From: Aureispira sp050633105
Lineage (GTDB): Bacteria > Bacteroidota > Bacteroidia > Chitinophagales > Saprospiraceae
Assembly (NCBI GenBank): GCA_050633105.1
Contig: JBOEFW010000063.1
Coordinates: 83,892 to 147,891 of the forward strand
Direction: 5' to 3'
Length of the DNA: 64,000 nucleotides
Below, one piece after another: positions 49,468 through 59,031 of this stretch (position 1 is its first letter; each line of letters begins with the position of its first letter). The translations under genes were made by a program, and so were the position numbers. A model generated the notes under the pieces. The model was given only the letters and a program-made list of their open reading frames with translations, did no database searches and was not told the origin of the DNA.

Positions 49468-50466
49468 TTAAGAAAAATCAATTTCCGTATTATCTCCAAT
49501 ATTCAAACTCAAACTCAAACCCTTGATAGAAGCGTCGCTACCAATAATAGATTTTTGCAGGACTGCTTCTGCAATATGGGCATAACTACCAATGATAGAA
49601 TTACTCACAATGGCATGATCCAACTCGCAATTATCCCCAATACAAACATTGGGGCCAATAATAGAATTTCTAACTTTGCAATCCCTTCCAATACTTACAG
49701 GAGGAACAATAATGCTGTTTTCATAACTAGGATGCTCTTCTGTGGCATTACCTTGGCGTTTCAACAACATTGCATTGGTATCTAATAGAATATCTTTTTT
49801 GCCACAGTCATACCAATTATCTACTTCAAAAGTAGTGAAGGAAACCCCTTGTTCTACCATCCGCATCAAGGCATCGCTCAGTTGATATTCATCAATACTC
49901 TGAATGTTATTGTCTACAATATACTGTAGTGCTTCGATGAGTTGTGGTACATCCGAAATTTTATACAAGCCTACTAAAGCCATATTGGACTTTGGAATTC
50001 GTGGTTTTTCTACTACTCGATTGATAATTCCATTGTCTCCCAACTCTACTACTCCAAATTCTCTTGGGTCTTCTACTTTTTTGACCCCCAAACAAGAATT
50101 AGGCTGTTGCAAGAGCGGTTTTAGGTTTCCCTCTACAATCGTATCGCCCAAGACAATCAACAATTCTTCTGCATCTGCAAAAGCATCAATACCTTTATAA
50201 ATGGCATGGCCAAGCCCTTTGCGCACTTCTTGATGCACAAATTGAATATCCAAATCTGGATAGCGCGTTTCGATGTAATGTTTGATTTTATCTCCTAAGT
50301 AACCAATAACCAAAATAAATTCTCTAATATTTAAATCATTGACTAATTGGTCAATAATAGAGGCGATAATTGGTTTGCCAGCCACTGGAATCAAAGGCTT
50401 GGGCTGTGTGTAAGTATGAGGTCTCAGTCGAGTCCCAACACCTGCTACTGGTATGACAGCTTTCAT
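49468..50466 (-). CDS. Sugar-1-phosphate nucleotidyltransferase (long RmlA-like)
   Basis: 332 aa from the chosen ATG at 50466 (MKAVIPVAGVGTRLRPHTYT). The longer frame from 50499 adds 11 residues before the usual MKAVI start. The GxGTRLRP loop and QPKPLIPVAGKPII bind nucleotide. LLIVLGDTI, the EKP motif in RVVEKPRIPKSN and DNWYDCGKK (metal and sugar contacts) are present. The C-terminal 80 residues form a left-handed beta helix of hexapeptides (IGRDCKVRNSIIGPNVCIGD). It makes an NDP-sugar for glycan synthesis; dTDP-glucose is likely, but the sugar is not certain. Confidence 0.92.
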   Translation of the reverse strand: MKAVIPVAGVGTRLRPHTYTQPKPLIPVAGKPIIASIIDQLVNDLNIREFILVIGYLGDKIKHYIETRYPDLDIQFVHQEVRKGLGHAIYKGIDAFADAEELLIVLGDTIVEGNLKPLLQQPNSCLGVKKVEDPREFGVVELGDNGIINRVVEKPRIPKSNMALVGLYKISDVPQLIEALQYIVDNNIQSIDEYQLSDALMRMVEQGVSFTTFEVDNWYDCGKKDILLDTNAMLLKRQGNATEEHPSYENSIIVPPVSIGRDCKVRNSIIGPNVCIGDNCELDHAIVSNSIIGSYAHIAEAVLQKSIIGSDASIKGLSLSLNIGDNTEIDFS

Positions 50467-51022
50467 GTTATCCACTAATTTTGCGATAAGCTCAACCAAT
50501 CAAGGAGTAGGAAAATGCCCCTTTTATTCCTTCAATTGGCTTCTCATTGGTTAAGACCTAATATAACTAAGTTGTGGGTTTAACACTAACAATGGTCTTA
50601 TTTTTTACAACAATATTATGCACACTGTCTTTACTTTAGCGGCAAGTTTGTCCTTATTTTAGTTAAAGAATAGGATACATCAGGGTTTCAGCTTCTTCTC
50701 TTTTCTATTTTTTCCCTCTAAAAAGTCATTCAAAGGCTTTACAAAGCTTCCTCAATTGCCTGAAAATTTGTATTTTTGTTAAGCTAAAAGCGGCTTTTGC
50801 TATTTATATTCAAAGGAATCATTGATTTAGTATTTCTTTTTTCAAAGAAACAACAAAATAAATGCCTAATAAGTAAGCCGCAACGAGCCAACTTCTTCCC
50901 CCACTATGTTCTATCTGATCCTAACACCAAACAATCTTTTTTTTAACTTAAAGTGCTACAAAATCATAGGAGTAATTGCTTTTTAAGGACGCTTTTAGTG
51001 TCGATTAATCATTTCCCTATGA

Positions 51023-51030
51023 TACTTTTG
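51023..51030 (+). promoter_or_regulatory. -7 element before the mutase-like gene
   Basis: TACTTTTG matches TAnnTTTG, 34 bases before the ATG at 51065. Another match (TATTTTTG) lies at 50771-50778. Neither has a well-spaced -33. The 600-base gap 50467-51064 holds nothing else that I can support. Confidence 0.35.
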
Positions 51031-51064
51031 ATGATTGTATTTTTTTCTCAGAACTGTTAACTAC

Positions 51065-52153
51065 ATGACACAGAGCCAAGATTTATTCGAATCCTTTGAT
51101 GCTATATCTGACGAGCAATGGCATGCTGCTATTGAGCGTTTTCTTAAAGGAAAATCACTAGATCATTTGAATTGGGAATTGGAGCCAGGCCTCCATATTT
51201 CCCCTTTACAACGCCGTTCAACGACTGCTCCTGCGCCCACTGGTTGGGAGAGCAAACAAGGAGGCAACCAATGGCGCCTAACAGAAGCTATTATTGTAGA
51301 GAACAATAGTTCAATCGTTGCTGCCAATACCCTAATTCTTCACGCCTTAACGCAAGGAGCTGATGCCTTATTAATACAATGGCAATATGTTCCTAGTACA
51401 ACAGATTTAGAGCAACTGTTTGAAGGAGTTTTGCTTGATTTGTTGCAGGTACATTTTGAAACAACACAAGTAGACCCTGCAGCCATTATTAATGCGATTA
51501 GCAACTGGCCTGCGGCCCAACAACTACAAGGAAGTTGTGCTTTAGCCCCTCTTCCACCAACAGAACTTTGGCCTTTATTAGCTCCTATTGCCCCAAAAGC
51601 ATCTTGGCGTTGGCTCAATTTCACTATTGCAGCGGAAGATAGCCAAGGAATCGCTAAGGCCTTATATCAGGCTAGCTTGTGGTTTGATTTTTTATTAGAA
51701 AAAGGCTACAATACAACACAAATCACTGATTGGATGCGTTTTGATTATGCCATTGAGGCACGTTACTTTGTTGCCTTGGCAAGACTTCGTGCTTTTAAAC
51801 GCTGCTGGTTGGCTTTATTAGAAGCTTATCAAGCGCCAGCCATCGTTTGGCCTTGGTTGAATGCTAGCACAGTTAATGATCCTCAAGCAGATCAATATAG
51901 AAACATGTTAGTTGGAACTACTCAAGCAATGGCAGCTGTTATTGCAGGCATAGACAGCCTATGGGTTCGTCCATCCAATGGCTTAGAAGAAGCCAGTAGC
52001 TTTACTCAACGAATTGCGCGAAACGTGCAGCATTTATTACAAGCAGAAAGCTACTTGAATCGAGTAGTAGATCCTGCTTCAGGAGCTTATTATATAGAAT
52101 ATTTGACCACTGAACTCACAAAACAAGCTTGGCAGCAATTTTGCACGTGTTAG
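51065..52153 (+). CDS. mutA: Short methylmalonyl-CoA mutase small-subunit-like protein
   Basis: 362 aa from the ATG at 51065; the frame is open 30 bases upstream. MutA is the non-catalytic partner of MutB in the B12-dependent mutase. Matching segments: FDAISDEQWHAAIERFLKGK, NWELEPGLHISPLQRR, FDYAIEARYFVALARLRAFK, MLVGTTQAMAAVIAGIDSLW and RIARNVQHLLQAESYLNRVV with DPASGAYYIEYLT. It stops right after KQAWQQF, so the final 60-100 residues of usual MutA proteins are missing, and no mutB follows. Either a truncated gene or a divergent short form; the catalytic subunit would have to lie elsewhere. Confidence 0.78.
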   Translation: MTQSQDLFESFDAISDEQWHAAIERFLKGKSLDHLNWELEPGLHISPLQRRSTTAPAPTGWESKQGGNQWRLTEAIIVENNSSIVAANTLILHALTQGADALLIQWQYVPSTTDLEQLFEGVLLDLLQVHFETTQVDPAAIINAISNWPAAQQLQGSCALAPLPPTELWPLLAPIAPKASWRWLNFTIAAEDSQGIAKALYQASLWFDFLLEKGYNTTQITDWMRFDYAIEARYFVALARLRAFKRCWLALLEAYQAPAIVWPWLNASTVNDPQADQYRNMLVGTTQAMAAVIAGIDSLWVRPSNGLEEASSFTQRIARNVQHLLQAESYLNRVVDPASGAYYIEYLTTELTKQAWQQFCTC

Positions 52154-52226
52154 TTCTTATCTGCTAGTTATAATTAGAGTCTTCATCCTTACAACCGCTC
52201 TAAAGAACAGTCAGCAGTTTCCCATT

Positions 52227-54029
52227 ATGAAAGTAAAATTCTTACATACCCCTTTCAGTTTACTACTTATTCTGTGGCTTTGTTCCCCATCCTTACAAGC
52301 CCAGCGTTTATCAAAATCAACTTATGGGGCTCTGAATAACTACATCATTTATTCTAATGAGGCAACTCATGCGATCAACTTAATGTATTTTGATTTTCTA
52401 TATTTAAATAATCAATTGTACGCTTATGTAGAAGATAGCATCCAAAGCATTGCCTACACCAAAGATAACATCCTAACCAACCCTGAATATTTCCCTATTT
52501 ATCCCAGAGAGCTTTATCCAAAAATCATCAGTGATAATATTTATTTGCCCTATGATAAACGAGGAGAACCCTTTCAATTAGTAGGCAAAGTCTCTAATGT
52601 CTTAAAAGAAATGGAGCGTACTAGAGGACAATTAGCCACTTATATTAATTCAGGCGCTTATCAACAAGACACCAATTTAGTGCAGGGATTTACTTGGCTG
52701 CGTCGTATGGAGGTCTTGTACTATGATATGTTTACTCTCCAAGAAAAACTGCACTGGAACCTGAGTTCCATTACTCAATCCTATACCTACCCTGCCTTGG
52801 ATAGCAATGCTTTGCGTACCACAAGACAGCTCCAGCCCCTCCTCCAACAAATTAAAATTGTCATTAAAGGAGTTCGAGCGAATGACAATACCGCTTCCTT
52901 AAATGCCCAATGTGCCCAACTTCGCAGTATGATTTTGCGTCTTGAGCGGGAAAAGCCAACCATTATCAAGGGCCTAAAGCTTCAAACCAATTCCTTGCGG
53001 TCTCCTGATAAACGCTATGACTTGATGTTGGACAGAGCGCGCAAGACCTTGAAGGCCGCCCAAACTTATTTGGGCAATAAGAACTATCAGAACTTTGACT
53101 TTGAGCCACAATATTATTATTACAATATAGATTTACTCAACCAGTACAATCGTACCAGTAATGGTGTTGCTACGTTGTTTAATAAATTCATTCAGGAGAA
53201 TGACATTTATTGGCTCTTTGAATATGAGATGCCTCATTTATTTAAAGTGCGCTACCCTGATATTCCTGCATTTGAACAATATTTGGAACCTGAATTGGAT
53301 ATTGAGGCGATTTTGGCAAAAACATTAGCCCAACAAGCACGTTTAGATAGCCTACAACAAGTACAAGAAGATAGTTTAGCCGTCATTGCGCAGCAGATTG
53401 CCGATAGTATTGCTTATCGTGAAGCAAACCCTGAGATCGGTGATATGAATTTAAATGGTTTTGCCACCAACAACTTAGTTTTTTTATTGGACATTTCTGC
53501 CTCTATGCGGGATACCAATAAATTGCCTTTGCTCAAAGAGGCCTTGGTACAACTCCTAGACTTAATGCGAGAGGAAGATAACATTACCTTCATTACTTAT
53601 GCTGGTAAGGCACAACTTATCCTCCCTCCTACTTCAGTTACGTCTGAAGCGGCTAAAGCCAAAATTCTAAGCGTCATTGATAACCTTTCCTCTAGTGGTT
53701 TGAGTGATGCTAATAAAGGAATCAAGCTGGCCTATCAAACGATTGAGGAGAGTTTTATCCAAGGGGGGAACAATCGTATTATTATGGCTACGGATGGCGG
53801 TTTTAAAGTTAGTAGACCTATACAACGTCTCGTTCGGCAAGCTACTAAGCGCAAAAACCCTATTCGCCTGAGTACGTTCTATTTTTCTCAAAAAGAATTT
53901 ACACACCACAAAAAGCTCTTGCAGGAATTGAGTGAAACAGGGGCTGGGCGATACCGTTATATTCAACGAGAAAATGCCAAAAAAATATTGGTGATGGAAG
54001 CGCAGGCTGTTCGTAATAAAAAGAATTAA
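52227..54029 (+). CDS. Secreted VWA-domain protein
   Basis: 600 aa with a signal peptide (FSLLLILWLCSPSLQAQ). The large N-terminal part (about 25-400) is helical and Tyr/Gln-rich with no family I know. A linker rich in Gln/Asp/Leu precedes the C-terminal von Willebrand A domain (from about 405): NLVFLLDISASMRDTNKL has the MIDAS DxSxS, DNITFITYAGKAQLILPP and SGLSDANKGIKLAY hold the remaining metal residues, and NRIIMATDGGF is the TDG motif. VWA domains bind proteins via a metal ion. It is probably periplasmic or surface exposed. Neighbours give no direct clue. Confidence 0.85.
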   Translation: MKVKFLHTPFSLLLILWLCSPSLQAQRLSKSTYGALNNYIIYSNEATHAINLMYFDFLYLNNQLYAYVEDSIQSIAYTKDNILTNPEYFPIYPRELYPKIISDNIYLPYDKRGEPFQLVGKVSNVLKEMERTRGQLATYINSGAYQQDTNLVQGFTWLRRMEVLYYDMFTLQEKLHWNLSSITQSYTYPALDSNALRTTRQLQPLLQQIKIVIKGVRANDNTASLNAQCAQLRSMILRLEREKPTIIKGLKLQTNSLRSPDKRYDLMLDRARKTLKAAQTYLGNKNYQNFDFEPQYYYYNIDLLNQYNRTSNGVATLFNKFIQENDIYWLFEYEMPHLFKVRYPDIPAFEQYLEPELDIEAILAKTLAQQARLDSLQQVQEDSLAVIAQQIADSIAYREANPEIGDMNLNGFATNNLVFLLDISASMRDTNKLPLLKEALVQLLDLMREEDNITFITYAGKAQLILPPTSVTSEAAKAKILSVIDNLSSSGLSDANKGIKLAYQTIEESFIQGGNNRIIMATDGGFKVSRPIQRLVRQATKRKNPIRLSTFYFSQKEFTHHKKLLQELSETGAGRYRYIQRENAKKILVMEAQAVRNKKN

Positions 54030-54271
54030 CCTATTCTGATACAAGTAACCTTTGTAAACAAACGGACTCTAGTTTTTAGTTCCTTCTTTCTTACTTTCTT
54101 TGATACTTTAGGCCATTTTTTGCCTCAGACCATCCATTTCCCTTCTCCTTAATTCGCATTTCGTTAGTATTTTGTTACCTTTCATTTAACTTTATTCAAA
54201 AGGTACACTTCCAAATGGAAAACCATTATGCGATGTTATAATGACTTTTTCATTTAAAACACACATCAACA

Positions 54272-55798
54272 ATGTCGAATAATATTTTGGATCACACTTC
54301 CCAAAAAACACTTTTTGGGCATCCTATAGGACTATTTATTTTATTTCTTACAGAGATGTGGGAGCGGTTTTCTTACTATGGAATGCGTGCGATTCTCGTG
54401 CTTTATTTGGTAACGGAAGTAGGAGGGGACAACCCTGGATTGGGTTGGACAGACGATGAAGCCTTGGCTCTTTATGGTTGGTATACCATGTTTGTCTATG
54501 TCGCTTCTATTCCAGGTGGTATTATTGCCGATAAATTGCTGGGGCAACGAAAATCTGTCTTTGTTGGTGGATTGCTGTTGGTTGCAGGCCATACCGTCCT
54601 TGCCATTGAAGTACTATGGGCCTTCTATACGGGGCTTTTATTAATTGTGTTGGGCGTTGGAATGCTCAAACCAAACATCTCTACGATGGTGGGTGGTTTG
54701 TATGATAAGAATGAGCATGATAAAAGAGACATGGGCTTCTATATTTTTTATATAGGAATCAACTTGGGTGCAGCGGCAGCAGCGCTGATTGTTGGTTATG
54801 TAGGAGAAAATATTGGCTGGCATTATGGATTTGGTTTAGCAGGTATTGGAATGGCACTTGGACAATTGACGTACTGGTATGGACAACGCCACTTGCAACA
54901 TGTTGGTAACTTGGTTATTGATGAGCGAGAAGAAACAACCAATACACCTAGTTCTAACTTGTTGCTTTCTATCTTCCAATCTACTAATTCCATTATTGGG
55001 TTTTCATTGGTATTTGGCATCGGCATCTTTATCTGGGCGTTCCTAGGTTCTTGGAGTTATGGCTTATTAACAATGGGACTTGCTTTTGCTGCAGGTGTAG
55101 GTATTGTTGTTTACAATGATGGCAATAAAGTGGAGAAAGATCGCATTTTAGTGACTTACTTATCCTTCCTTATTATCATTATCTTCTGGGGTTCTTTTGA
55201 GCAAGCTGGAGGATTAATGAGTATTTATACCAAAGAAAAAACAGACCTCGCTTTGGGTAGTTTTGATGTGCCAGCAAGCTGGTTTCAATCCGTCAATGCG
55301 ATTTTCATACTAATTTTTGCCACACTCGTCGGTAGTTTTTGGGTTTGGTGGAAGAATAGAAAAAGAGAATCTTCTGCCTTATTTAAAATGGCTATTGGAG
55401 TCATTATTATGGGTTGGGGTTTCTTCTTTATGTCTATTGCAAGTAGTGAAGTGACCAGCAATGCCGCTGGAGAAATTGTACAAAAATCAGGCATGCAATG
55501 GTTAATCTTAGCCTACTTATTCCATACCATAGGAGAACTTTGCGCCTCTCCTGTAGCGCTCTCCTTTATTACTAAATTGACTCCTGAACGTTGGATGGCC
55601 TTTATGATGGGTTCTTATTTTGCAGCGACAGGTATTGGTAATAAATTGGCGGGCATTCTTGGTGAATCAGCTTCTAGTTTTGGAGAATTTACTATTTTCA
55701 CTTCTATTGGTGTGTTCTGTACGATATTTGGAATCTTAGTTATTCTCATTATCAAACCTCTAAAAAGACTCATGCATGGCGCAGAGGATACAGAGTAA
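54272..55798 (+). CDS. POT-family proton-coupled di/tripeptide transporter
   Basis: 508 aa with 12-14 predicted membrane helices (MFS fold). The start FGHPIGLFILFLTEMWERFS then YYGMRAILVLYLVTEVGG holds the ExxER proton-coupling motif on helix 1. MLKPNISTMVGGLYDKNEHD then KRDMGFYIFYIGINLG is the PTR2 signature. FWGSFEQAGGLMSIYTKEKT is the FYxxxxQxxS-type region of helix 7, and the GELCASPVALSFITKL motif lies near the C-terminus. It imports short peptides across the inner membrane. It forms a tandem pair with the next gene, 81 bases apart. Confidence 0.94.
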   Translation: MSNNILDHTSQKTLFGHPIGLFILFLTEMWERFSYYGMRAILVLYLVTEVGGDNPGLGWTDDEALALYGWYTMFVYVASIPGGIIADKLLGQRKSVFVGGLLLVAGHTVLAIEVLWAFYTGLLLIVLGVGMLKPNISTMVGGLYDKNEHDKRDMGFYIFYIGINLGAAAAALIVGYVGENIGWHYGFGLAGIGMALGQLTYWYGQRHLQHVGNLVIDEREETTNTPSSNLLLSIFQSTNSIIGFSLVFGIGIFIWAFLGSWSYGLLTMGLAFAAGVGIVVYNDGNKVEKDRILVTYLSFLIIIIFWGSFEQAGGLMSIYTKEKTDLALGSFDVPASWFQSVNAIFILIFATLVGSFWVWWKNRKRESSALFKMAIGVIIMGWGFFFMSIASSEVTSNAAGEIVQKSGMQWLILAYLFHTIGELCASPVALSFITKLTPERWMAFMMGSYFAATGIGNKLAGILGESASSFGEFTIFTSIGVFCTIFGILVILIIKPLKRLMHGAEDTE

Positions 55799-55879
55799 GT
55801 TGCTGCATAATTACCTCTCTTTTTGTAGATAAAAGTTACTATCAAGCTTTCTATATACTAATTGTAAAAACCTCATAAG

Positions 55880-57673
55880 ATGGATAAAAATATTGATGAT
55901 TTATTTAAGGACAAAGTACTAGGGCACCCTGCGGGACTCTTTATTTTGTTTTTCACGGAGATGTGGGAAAGATTCTCCTTCTATGGCATGAGAGCTTTAT
56001 TGGTTCTTTTTCTAACAACTGCTATTGATACGGATAACCCTGGTTGGGCTTGGTCGCAAGAAATGGCCCTCTCTCTATTGGGAACCTATGCCTTAATGGT
56101 TTACTTAACGCCCATTGTGGGAGGTTATTTAGCAGATAAACATCTAGGATATAGGAAAGCTGTTGTTATTGGTGCCTTGCTGATGACGGTGGGGCATGCC
56201 TCGATGGCACTAGAAACGCCCTTCTTCCTCTATCTGGGTATTGCCTTCCTGATTGTAGGAAATGGCTTCTTTAAACCCAATATGACCTCTATCATTTCTA
56301 AAATGTATGAGGGCAAAGAGGATAAGAAAGATGGGGCGTATACCATATTCTATATGGGGGTTAACGCTGGAGCTTTCCTTGGAATCATGCTTTGTGGCTA
56401 TATTGGAGAGAAAGTTGGCTGGAGCTGGGGTTTTGGTTTAGCGGGTATCTTCATGTTTTTGGGTATGTTGCAATTTTACTTTGCACAACCACTTTTTGGC
56501 ACTATTGGGGTAGAACCTGATGGAAAAGAAAGTAACAAACCTACTGTTTCTGTAGCAGAAGAAGAAATTTTAGATCAAGATCAAGCTGCTCTTCAAGACG
56601 ATTTAGACAAACGCAATCCTTTTACTACTATAGATTACTCCTTGATTGGGTTATTTGTTGTGTCTGCTTTGATTTATATCATCAATGATCCTTTATCAAC
56701 GATTGGAGATATTCAAGTGCTAAACTTCACTGTAGCAGGGATTACAGATTCTTACTTTTTTGCGATTCTAGCCGCAGCAACTTTTGCGCTGCTGTTGATT
56801 ATTCGTATTCCAAGATACTCTCCTATCGTTCGTGATCGAATGATTGCAGTAGTGATCTTCTCTTTACTGACTGTATTCTTCTGGGCAGCTTTTGAACAAG
56901 CAGCGGGCACCTTACCTCTTTACACTCGTGACTTTACACAAAGAACATTGGTTGGTTCAGGCGCTATGATTTTCAAAATTGTAGATTTATTGGTTACAGT
57001 AGGTCCTTTATTAATCATCTCTTATGTGCTTTTTGCTTTGTTCAGAAAGACATTCAGTCGTATTTCTCTTTCTAACATCATCTTAGCATCAAGCTTTGTG
57101 ATTATTTGGGGTATTGTTATTTTCAAAATTAATACAGAATTCCAATCTACAGAAACAGAAGTTCCTGTTACTTGGTTTGCAATCCTAAACTCTTTGTTCA
57201 TCATTGCTTTTGCACCATTATTTTCTAAACTATGGGAAAGCAAATACAACCCACCTGCTGCTATCAAGTATGCGATGGGTATGATCTTATTAGGTATTGG
57301 ATTTGCCTTTTTGGCGGTTGGTGCTAGTGGCATTGCGCCAGGAGCGACCTCGGCTCAGCTAAGTATGTTTTGGTTGATTGCCGCCTACTTGTTCCATACA
57401 CTAGGAGAATTGTGCTTATCTCCTCTAGGACTTTCTTATCTCAGTAAATTAGTTCCTGCTAGAATGATTGCCTTTATGTTTGGTGTCTACTACCTAGCAA
57501 TTGCTATTGGTAATAAAACAGCGCATACATTTGGTGGTCAGGTAGAAACCATTGCCGAAACATCTGGTATTAGTACGTTCTTCTGGATTCTAACCATTAT
57601 TCCAATTGGACTAGGAATCTTATCGGCCTTACTCAATCCATTGCTTAAGAAATTAATGCATGGTGTTAAATAA
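55880..57673 (+). CDS. POT-family peptide transporter, second copy
   Basis: 597 aa, paralogous to the preceding gene. Conserved: GHPAGLFILFFTEMWERFSF (ExxER), FKPNMTSIISKMYEGKEDKK then DGAYTIFYMGVNAGAF, FFWAAFEQAAGTLPLYTRDF, and GELCLSPLGLSYLSKLVPAR. It is about 90 residues longer, mostly due to an acidic cytoplasmic loop between helices 6 and 7 (about residues 210-255) and an additional pair of helices. Differences in the binding-site region suggest a different peptide preference. It is followed by a terminator at 57710-57744. Confidence 0.94.
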   Translation: MDKNIDDLFKDKVLGHPAGLFILFFTEMWERFSFYGMRALLVLFLTTAIDTDNPGWAWSQEMALSLLGTYALMVYLTPIVGGYLADKHLGYRKAVVIGALLMTVGHASMALETPFFLYLGIAFLIVGNGFFKPNMTSIISKMYEGKEDKKDGAYTIFYMGVNAGAFLGIMLCGYIGEKVGWSWGFGLAGIFMFLGMLQFYFAQPLFGTIGVEPDGKESNKPTVSVAEEEILDQDQAALQDDLDKRNPFTTIDYSLIGLFVVSALIYIINDPLSTIGDIQVLNFTVAGITDSYFFAILAAATFALLLIIRIPRYSPIVRDRMIAVVIFSLLTVFFWAAFEQAAGTLPLYTRDFTQRTLVGSGAMIFKIVDLLVTVGPLLIISYVLFALFRKTFSRISLSNIILASSFVIIWGIVIFKINTEFQSTETEVPVTWFAILNSLFIIAFAPLFSKLWESKYNPPAAIKYAMGMILLGIGFAFLAVGASGIAPGATSAQLSMFWLIAAYLFHTLGELCLSPLGLSYLSKLVPARMIAFMFGVYYLAIAIGNKTAHTFGGQVETIAETSGISTFFWILTIIPIGLGILSALLNPLLKKLMHGVK

Positions 57674-57709
57674 GACCTTTGCACCATCACTGGTAGCATT
57701 GATTGACAG

Positions 57710-57744
57710 AAAGCCTGTTCCATAATTTGGGACAGGCTTTTTTT
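57710..57744 (+). terminator. Intrinsic terminator of the POT pair
   Basis: AAAGCCTGTTCC (57710-57721), 7-base loop, GGGACAGGCTTT (57729-57740, one wobble) and a T-run to 57744. Confidence 0.9.
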
Positions 57745-57766
57745 ATTACTAAAAGTACTCCACAAT

Positions 57767-57800
57767 AAAAAAGCGCGCTGCCTTCTTAGGCAACACGCTT
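57767..57800 (-). terminator. Intrinsic terminator of greA-hit, leftward
   Basis: On the minus strand AAGCGTGTTGCC, 6-base loop, GGCAGCGCGCTT with two mismatches, then a T-run (A-run at 57767-57772 on the plus strand). It lies 41 bases after the hit stop. Confidence 0.75.
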
Positions 57801-57841
57801 CTTAATATTCTTTATAAGGGAGATCAACCTCCTGTTATTGT

Positions 57842-58234
57842 TTATTCAAAATTAGCAGCAATCTTAGCGGCTAAGGCTGCAAAAGCGGTTGGGTCCATTG
57901 CGCCTCGTTCTCTAAAGTCAATGAATTGTACATTGATTAAAGGTACTAGATGGATATGCGCATGGGGCACTTCTAGGCCCAAAACAGTTTGTCCAATGCG
58001 AGCACAATCAATTGTTTTTTCCAAAGCACTAGCGACGCGTTTAGCAAACAAGTGCAATCCTGTGTATAGCTCTTCTTCCAAATCAAAGATATAATCTACC
58101 TCCTTCTTAGGGATAACCAAGGTATGGCCCTGCTCAATAGGAGCAATATCTAAGAAAGCTAAGAAATGTTCGTCTTCTGCTACTTTGTAACAAGGAATTT
58201 CTCCTTGAACGATTTTGGTAAAAATGCTAGCCAT
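57842..58234 (-). CDS. HIT-family nucleotide hydrolase
   Basis: 130 aa. Histidine-triad proteins hydrolyse nucleoside phosphoramidates and adenylates. IFTKIVQGEIPCYKVAEDEH is the typical start, HTLVIPKKEVDYIFDL follows, and the triad HAHIHL (H91, H93, H95) is intact in VLGLEVPHAHIHLVPL. Length and motifs fit the PKCI/Hint branch. It starts 30 bases after greA stops, in one operon, a pairing often seen in Bacteroidota. Confidence 0.96.
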   Translation of the reverse strand: MASIFTKIVQGEIPCYKVAEDEHFLAFLDIAPIEQGHTLVIPKKEVDYIFDLEEELYTGLHLFAKRVASALEKTIDCARIGQTVLGLEVPHAHIHLVPLINVQFIDFRERGAMDPTAFAALAAKIAANFE

Positions 58235-58264
58235 GCTGGTGTGTTTTGAAGGTCAAGAGAACAA

Positions 58265-58744
58265 CTATAGGTTGATGGCAATGTCTAGAATTTCAAATTC
58301 CATAGAGCCCCCTGGCGTTTGTACCTCCGCTATCTCGCCAATAGCTTTACCTAGTAATCCCTTACCAATAGGAGAATCGACAGAAATTTTCCCTGCTCTC
58401 AAATTAGCTTCTGATTGAGAAACAAGTGTATAGGTAAATTCCTTGCCTGACTTGACTTGCTTTATTTTAACTGTACTCAATACCACAACGGAAGAGGTAT
58501 CTAAATCTTCCTGATTAATAACGCGTGCGGTAGAAAGTGTTTTTTCCATTTCAGAGATTTTCAACTCCAATAAGCCTTGGGCATCCTTGGCAGCATCATA
58601 CTCTGCATTTTCTGATAAATCACCTTTTTCACGTGCTTCGCCAATGGCTTTTGCAGCGTCTTGACGACCTGTTGTTTTTAACTCTTCTAACTCTCCTCTT
58701 AACTTATCGTACCCTTCTTGGGTCATGTATGAATATTTAGACAT
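58265..58744 (-). CDS. greA: Transcription elongation factor GreA
   Basis: 159 aa. GreA enters the RNA polymerase secondary channel and rescues backtracked complexes by stimulating transcript cleavage. The N-terminal coiled coil has the acidic tip DLSENAEYDAAKDAQ (the conserved Asp/Glu pair). The C-terminal domain has VVVLSTVKIKQVKSGKEFTY and SPIGKGLLGKAIGEIAEVQT with PGG. Full length. It leads the greA-hit operon behind a leader region (58745-59022) containing a strong hairpin and palindromes. Confidence 0.97.
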   Translation of the reverse strand: MSKYSYMTQEGYDKLRGELEELKTTGRQDAAKAIGEAREKGDLSENAEYDAAKDAQGLLELKISEMEKTLSTARVINQEDLDTSSVVVLSTVKIKQVKSGKEFTYTLVSQSEANLRAGKISVDSPIGKGLLGKAIGEIAEVQTPGGSMEFEILDIAINL

Positions 58745-58972
58745 AATCTAACTCTTTTTTGTAGAAAGGGGCTGTGTATAAGGCCTCTAAATAAATGGGC
58801 TTTCACAGTCCTGTATTTTTCTTAGATAGACTCAACAAAACAATTGAATAGTAGTTGTATCAAGTCTCTTAATTATAAAAATAAAAACTGTCCTAGAACA
58901 GCATTAATAAAACTTCTAAGACACTATAGAAGTTGGGACTGTTATAAAACCGTCCTGACCGAGGTCAACAAA

Positions 58973-59008
58973 AAGAACGTTCCTCTCTGTTGGGAGAAGA
59001 ACGTTCTT
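58973..59008 (-). promoter_or_regulatory. Leader hairpin with T-run upstream of greA
   Basis: On the minus strand AAGAACGTTC, a loop that itself pairs weakly, GAACGTTCTT, then TTTGTTG. With the extra GGTC/GACC outside the stem it forms a long hairpin shortly after the -7 box at 59024-59031. It could be a terminator or attenuator ahead of greA, or the end of a short RNA. Confidence 0.5.
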
Positions 59009-59023
59009 GACCACCTTCAATGA

Positions 59024-59031
59024 CAAATATA
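59024..59031 (-). promoter_or_regulatory. -7 element, probable greA-hit promoter
   Basis: On the minus strand TATATTTG, a perfect TAnnTTTG. It is about 280 bases before greA. No clear -33. Nearly palindromic 14-base sequences of form CTGTYCTAGRACAG flank it: CTGTCCTAGAACAG at 58888-58901, and the related CAGTTCTAGGACAG in the 59053-59067 region. Confidence 0.45.
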
